A stretch of DNA of 64,000 nucleotides, taken from assembly GCA_030272155.1 (NCBI GenBank), contig CP126193.1, positions 7,812,001 through 7,876,000 on the forward strand. Reading direction: 5' to 3'. Below are positions 63,218 to 64,000 of this stretch, one piece after another. A model generated the notes under the pieces. That model was not told the origin of the DNA. It worked only from the letters and a program-made list of their open reading frames with translations, and ran no database searches. The position numbers and the translations under genes are program-made. Origin of the DNA: Tetradesmus obliquus (lineage: Eukaryota; Chlorophyta; Chlorophyceae; Sphaeropleales; Scenedesmaceae). Numbering within the stretch: position 1 is the first letter of the stretch; each line of letters starts with the position of its first letter.

Positions 63218-63654
63218 AGGCCATTGTGCAGGGCGTCGCACAGCTGCTGGTGCCAGGCAAGTCTGCCACAGCCGGAGCCGCAGCCACCACCGCCACCAGC
63301 ACCGCCAAGCCATCTGCCAGCACCACTATCAAAACGCCCAAGGGCAGCGGCATTTCCATCACTCCTGGAAGCATCACCCTGCCCAAGCTCTCCATCACAC
63401 CTGCTGCTGCCGCCGCCGCCCCCAAGAGCCCCGTCTCGATTAACGTCAGCACCAAGGCTGGCCGCAGGATGCTTCTGGATTTTGGGTGGGGTGCATCGGC
63501 CGGCCCCACTGCCCTGGAGGATGCCTCGCAGCAGCAGATCCAGGCTGCTGTGGATGGTGATGAGTCTGCTGCTGATGCGGGGCAGCAGGCCCTGGGTGGC
63601 TCTGAGGACCTGTCGGTGCCTGGCACTGCCAACCTGGCTGAGGAGGGCATCTAT
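61023..63654 (+). CDS. Secreted protein with two fasciclin (FAS1) domains, 3' end uncertain
   Basis: FAS1 proteins are extracellular or cell-wall adhesion proteins. Six exons (61023-61082, 61373-61494, 61763-61895, 62111-62303, 62577-62962, 63220-63654) give 443 residues in phase. MARLARTVLLLLVLVVSTTQ is a clean signal peptide encoded by exon 1. FAS1-1 (about 25-170) has TAFVPSNAAVKGFL, AKRIVGSHLLLG and the closing IHVVDKVLYG. FAS1-2 (about 172-305) has TLFVPSNKAFIAAKL, VLKYHVLAG and VQIVKRNVYVGK. After it comes a Thr/Ser/Ala/Pro-rich stretch like a wall-protein linker. ATC TAT|GTGAGT at 63654 is a strong donor, so at least one more exon probably lies beyond the window; reading through would stop at 63687. 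The (CTG)n tract at 63166-63217 ends in the exon 6 acceptor. Confidence 0.9.
63166..63219. repeat. (CTG)n run ending in a splice acceptor
   Basis: About 17 CTG units run without interruption into CAG|GCC, the acceptor of fasciclin exon 6. A further (CTG)n run starts at about 63968 and reaches the window end. Confidence 0.95.
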
Positions 63655-64000
63655 GTGAGTGTGACGGGTTGTATTGATTGGCGTTGATGCTACGATGGCG
63701 CTGATGCTATGGCTTGATGGGTGACATGATGATAATTATGAGGTTGTATGTGTTGTCCTGGTGGGCAGTGCTAAGCAGCTGCGTAGAGGCTGGATCCTAG
63801 CTGCAGGAGGTCGTGCCAGTCACAGGTACATGTCTGCAGTGTGCATCTACTGCATGTATGTGTCTTTGTAAATGTCGCAGCCTGACATTTGTGGGCGGCG
63901 TAGTCCTCAGTAGAGACAGTAGTAATATATCGCTGACGTCATATATACTGCTTGCCCTGCTTTCAACTGCTGCTGCTGCTGCTGCTGCTGTTGCTGCTGC
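63655..64000 (+). other. Probable fasciclin intron at the window end
   Basis: Starts with GTGAGTGTGACGG. No family-like coding sequence is seen. It ends in a (CTG)n tract, the same kind of sequence that precedes acceptors elsewhere here, so an acceptor may follow just outside. Confidence 0.5.

Noticed and set aside
63655..63687. Stop codon at 63685-63687 as the end of the fasciclin gene
   Set aside because: The sequence after ATC TAT is a GTGAGT donor followed by non-family residues (VSVTGCIDWR), so intron read-through is more likely than a true end.

Overview
The window is nuclear DNA of a unicellular green alga, most likely a chlorophyte of the Sphaeropleales/Scenedesmus type (lineage is inference). 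The reasons: spliced genes with 3 to 15 short exons and GT-AG introns, heavy CAG/CTG trinucleotide runs in introns and coding regions (poly-Gln and poly-Ala), GC-rich exon codon use, and plastid-type proteins such as a solanesyl-diphosphate synthase. There are no operons, rRNA, tRNA, CRISPR arrays or complete transposons. I assembled twelve gene models by joining exons at splice sites so that phase is kept and the translation matches the family. Eleven of them have both ends or at least the start inside the window; the ABC transporter runs off the left edge and the fasciclin protein probably runs off the right edge.

Layout from left to right: an ABCC/MRP-type ABC transporter (- strand, 3' part missing); about 3 kb without a recognisable gene; a solanesyl-diphosphate synthase (-) head-to-head with an M14 cytosolic-carboxypeptidase-like metallopeptidase (+); an unknown four-TM protein (-); a MaoC/hot-dog-like protein (-) head-to-head with TRM1, the tRNA guanine-26 dimethyltransferase (+); two tandem NADP-dependent alkenal-reductase (MDR family) paralogues (-); a large single-pass surface-type protein (-); the NEDD8-conjugating enzyme UBC12 (-); a tail-anchored helical-repeat protein that could be an APEM9/PEX26-like peroxin (-), head-to-head with a CMGC/MAPK-like kinase (+); and a secreted two-domain fasciclin (FAS1) protein (+). 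The genes are housekeeping or lineage genes without an obvious shared pathway. Three divergent pairs share short (0.3 to 0.4 kb) intergenic regions.

The most striking signal is not a gene. In seven of the twelve genes one or more introns carry partial copies of the adjacent exon edge: either the exon's 3' end plus its GT donor placed downstream, or its AG acceptor plus 5' end placed upstream. I call these 'exon echoes'. They range from one copy (solanesyl-PP synthase, TRM1) to a seven-copy satellite of about 110 to 125 bp in the kinase gene whose unit carries an exon end and, in most copies, its donor site. Introns also very often end in a (CTG)n tract running straight into the CAG acceptor. 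Together these suggest that local tandem duplication across splice junctions, perhaps primed by CTG/CAG repeats, is a major route of intron growth in this genome and could create alternative splice sites.
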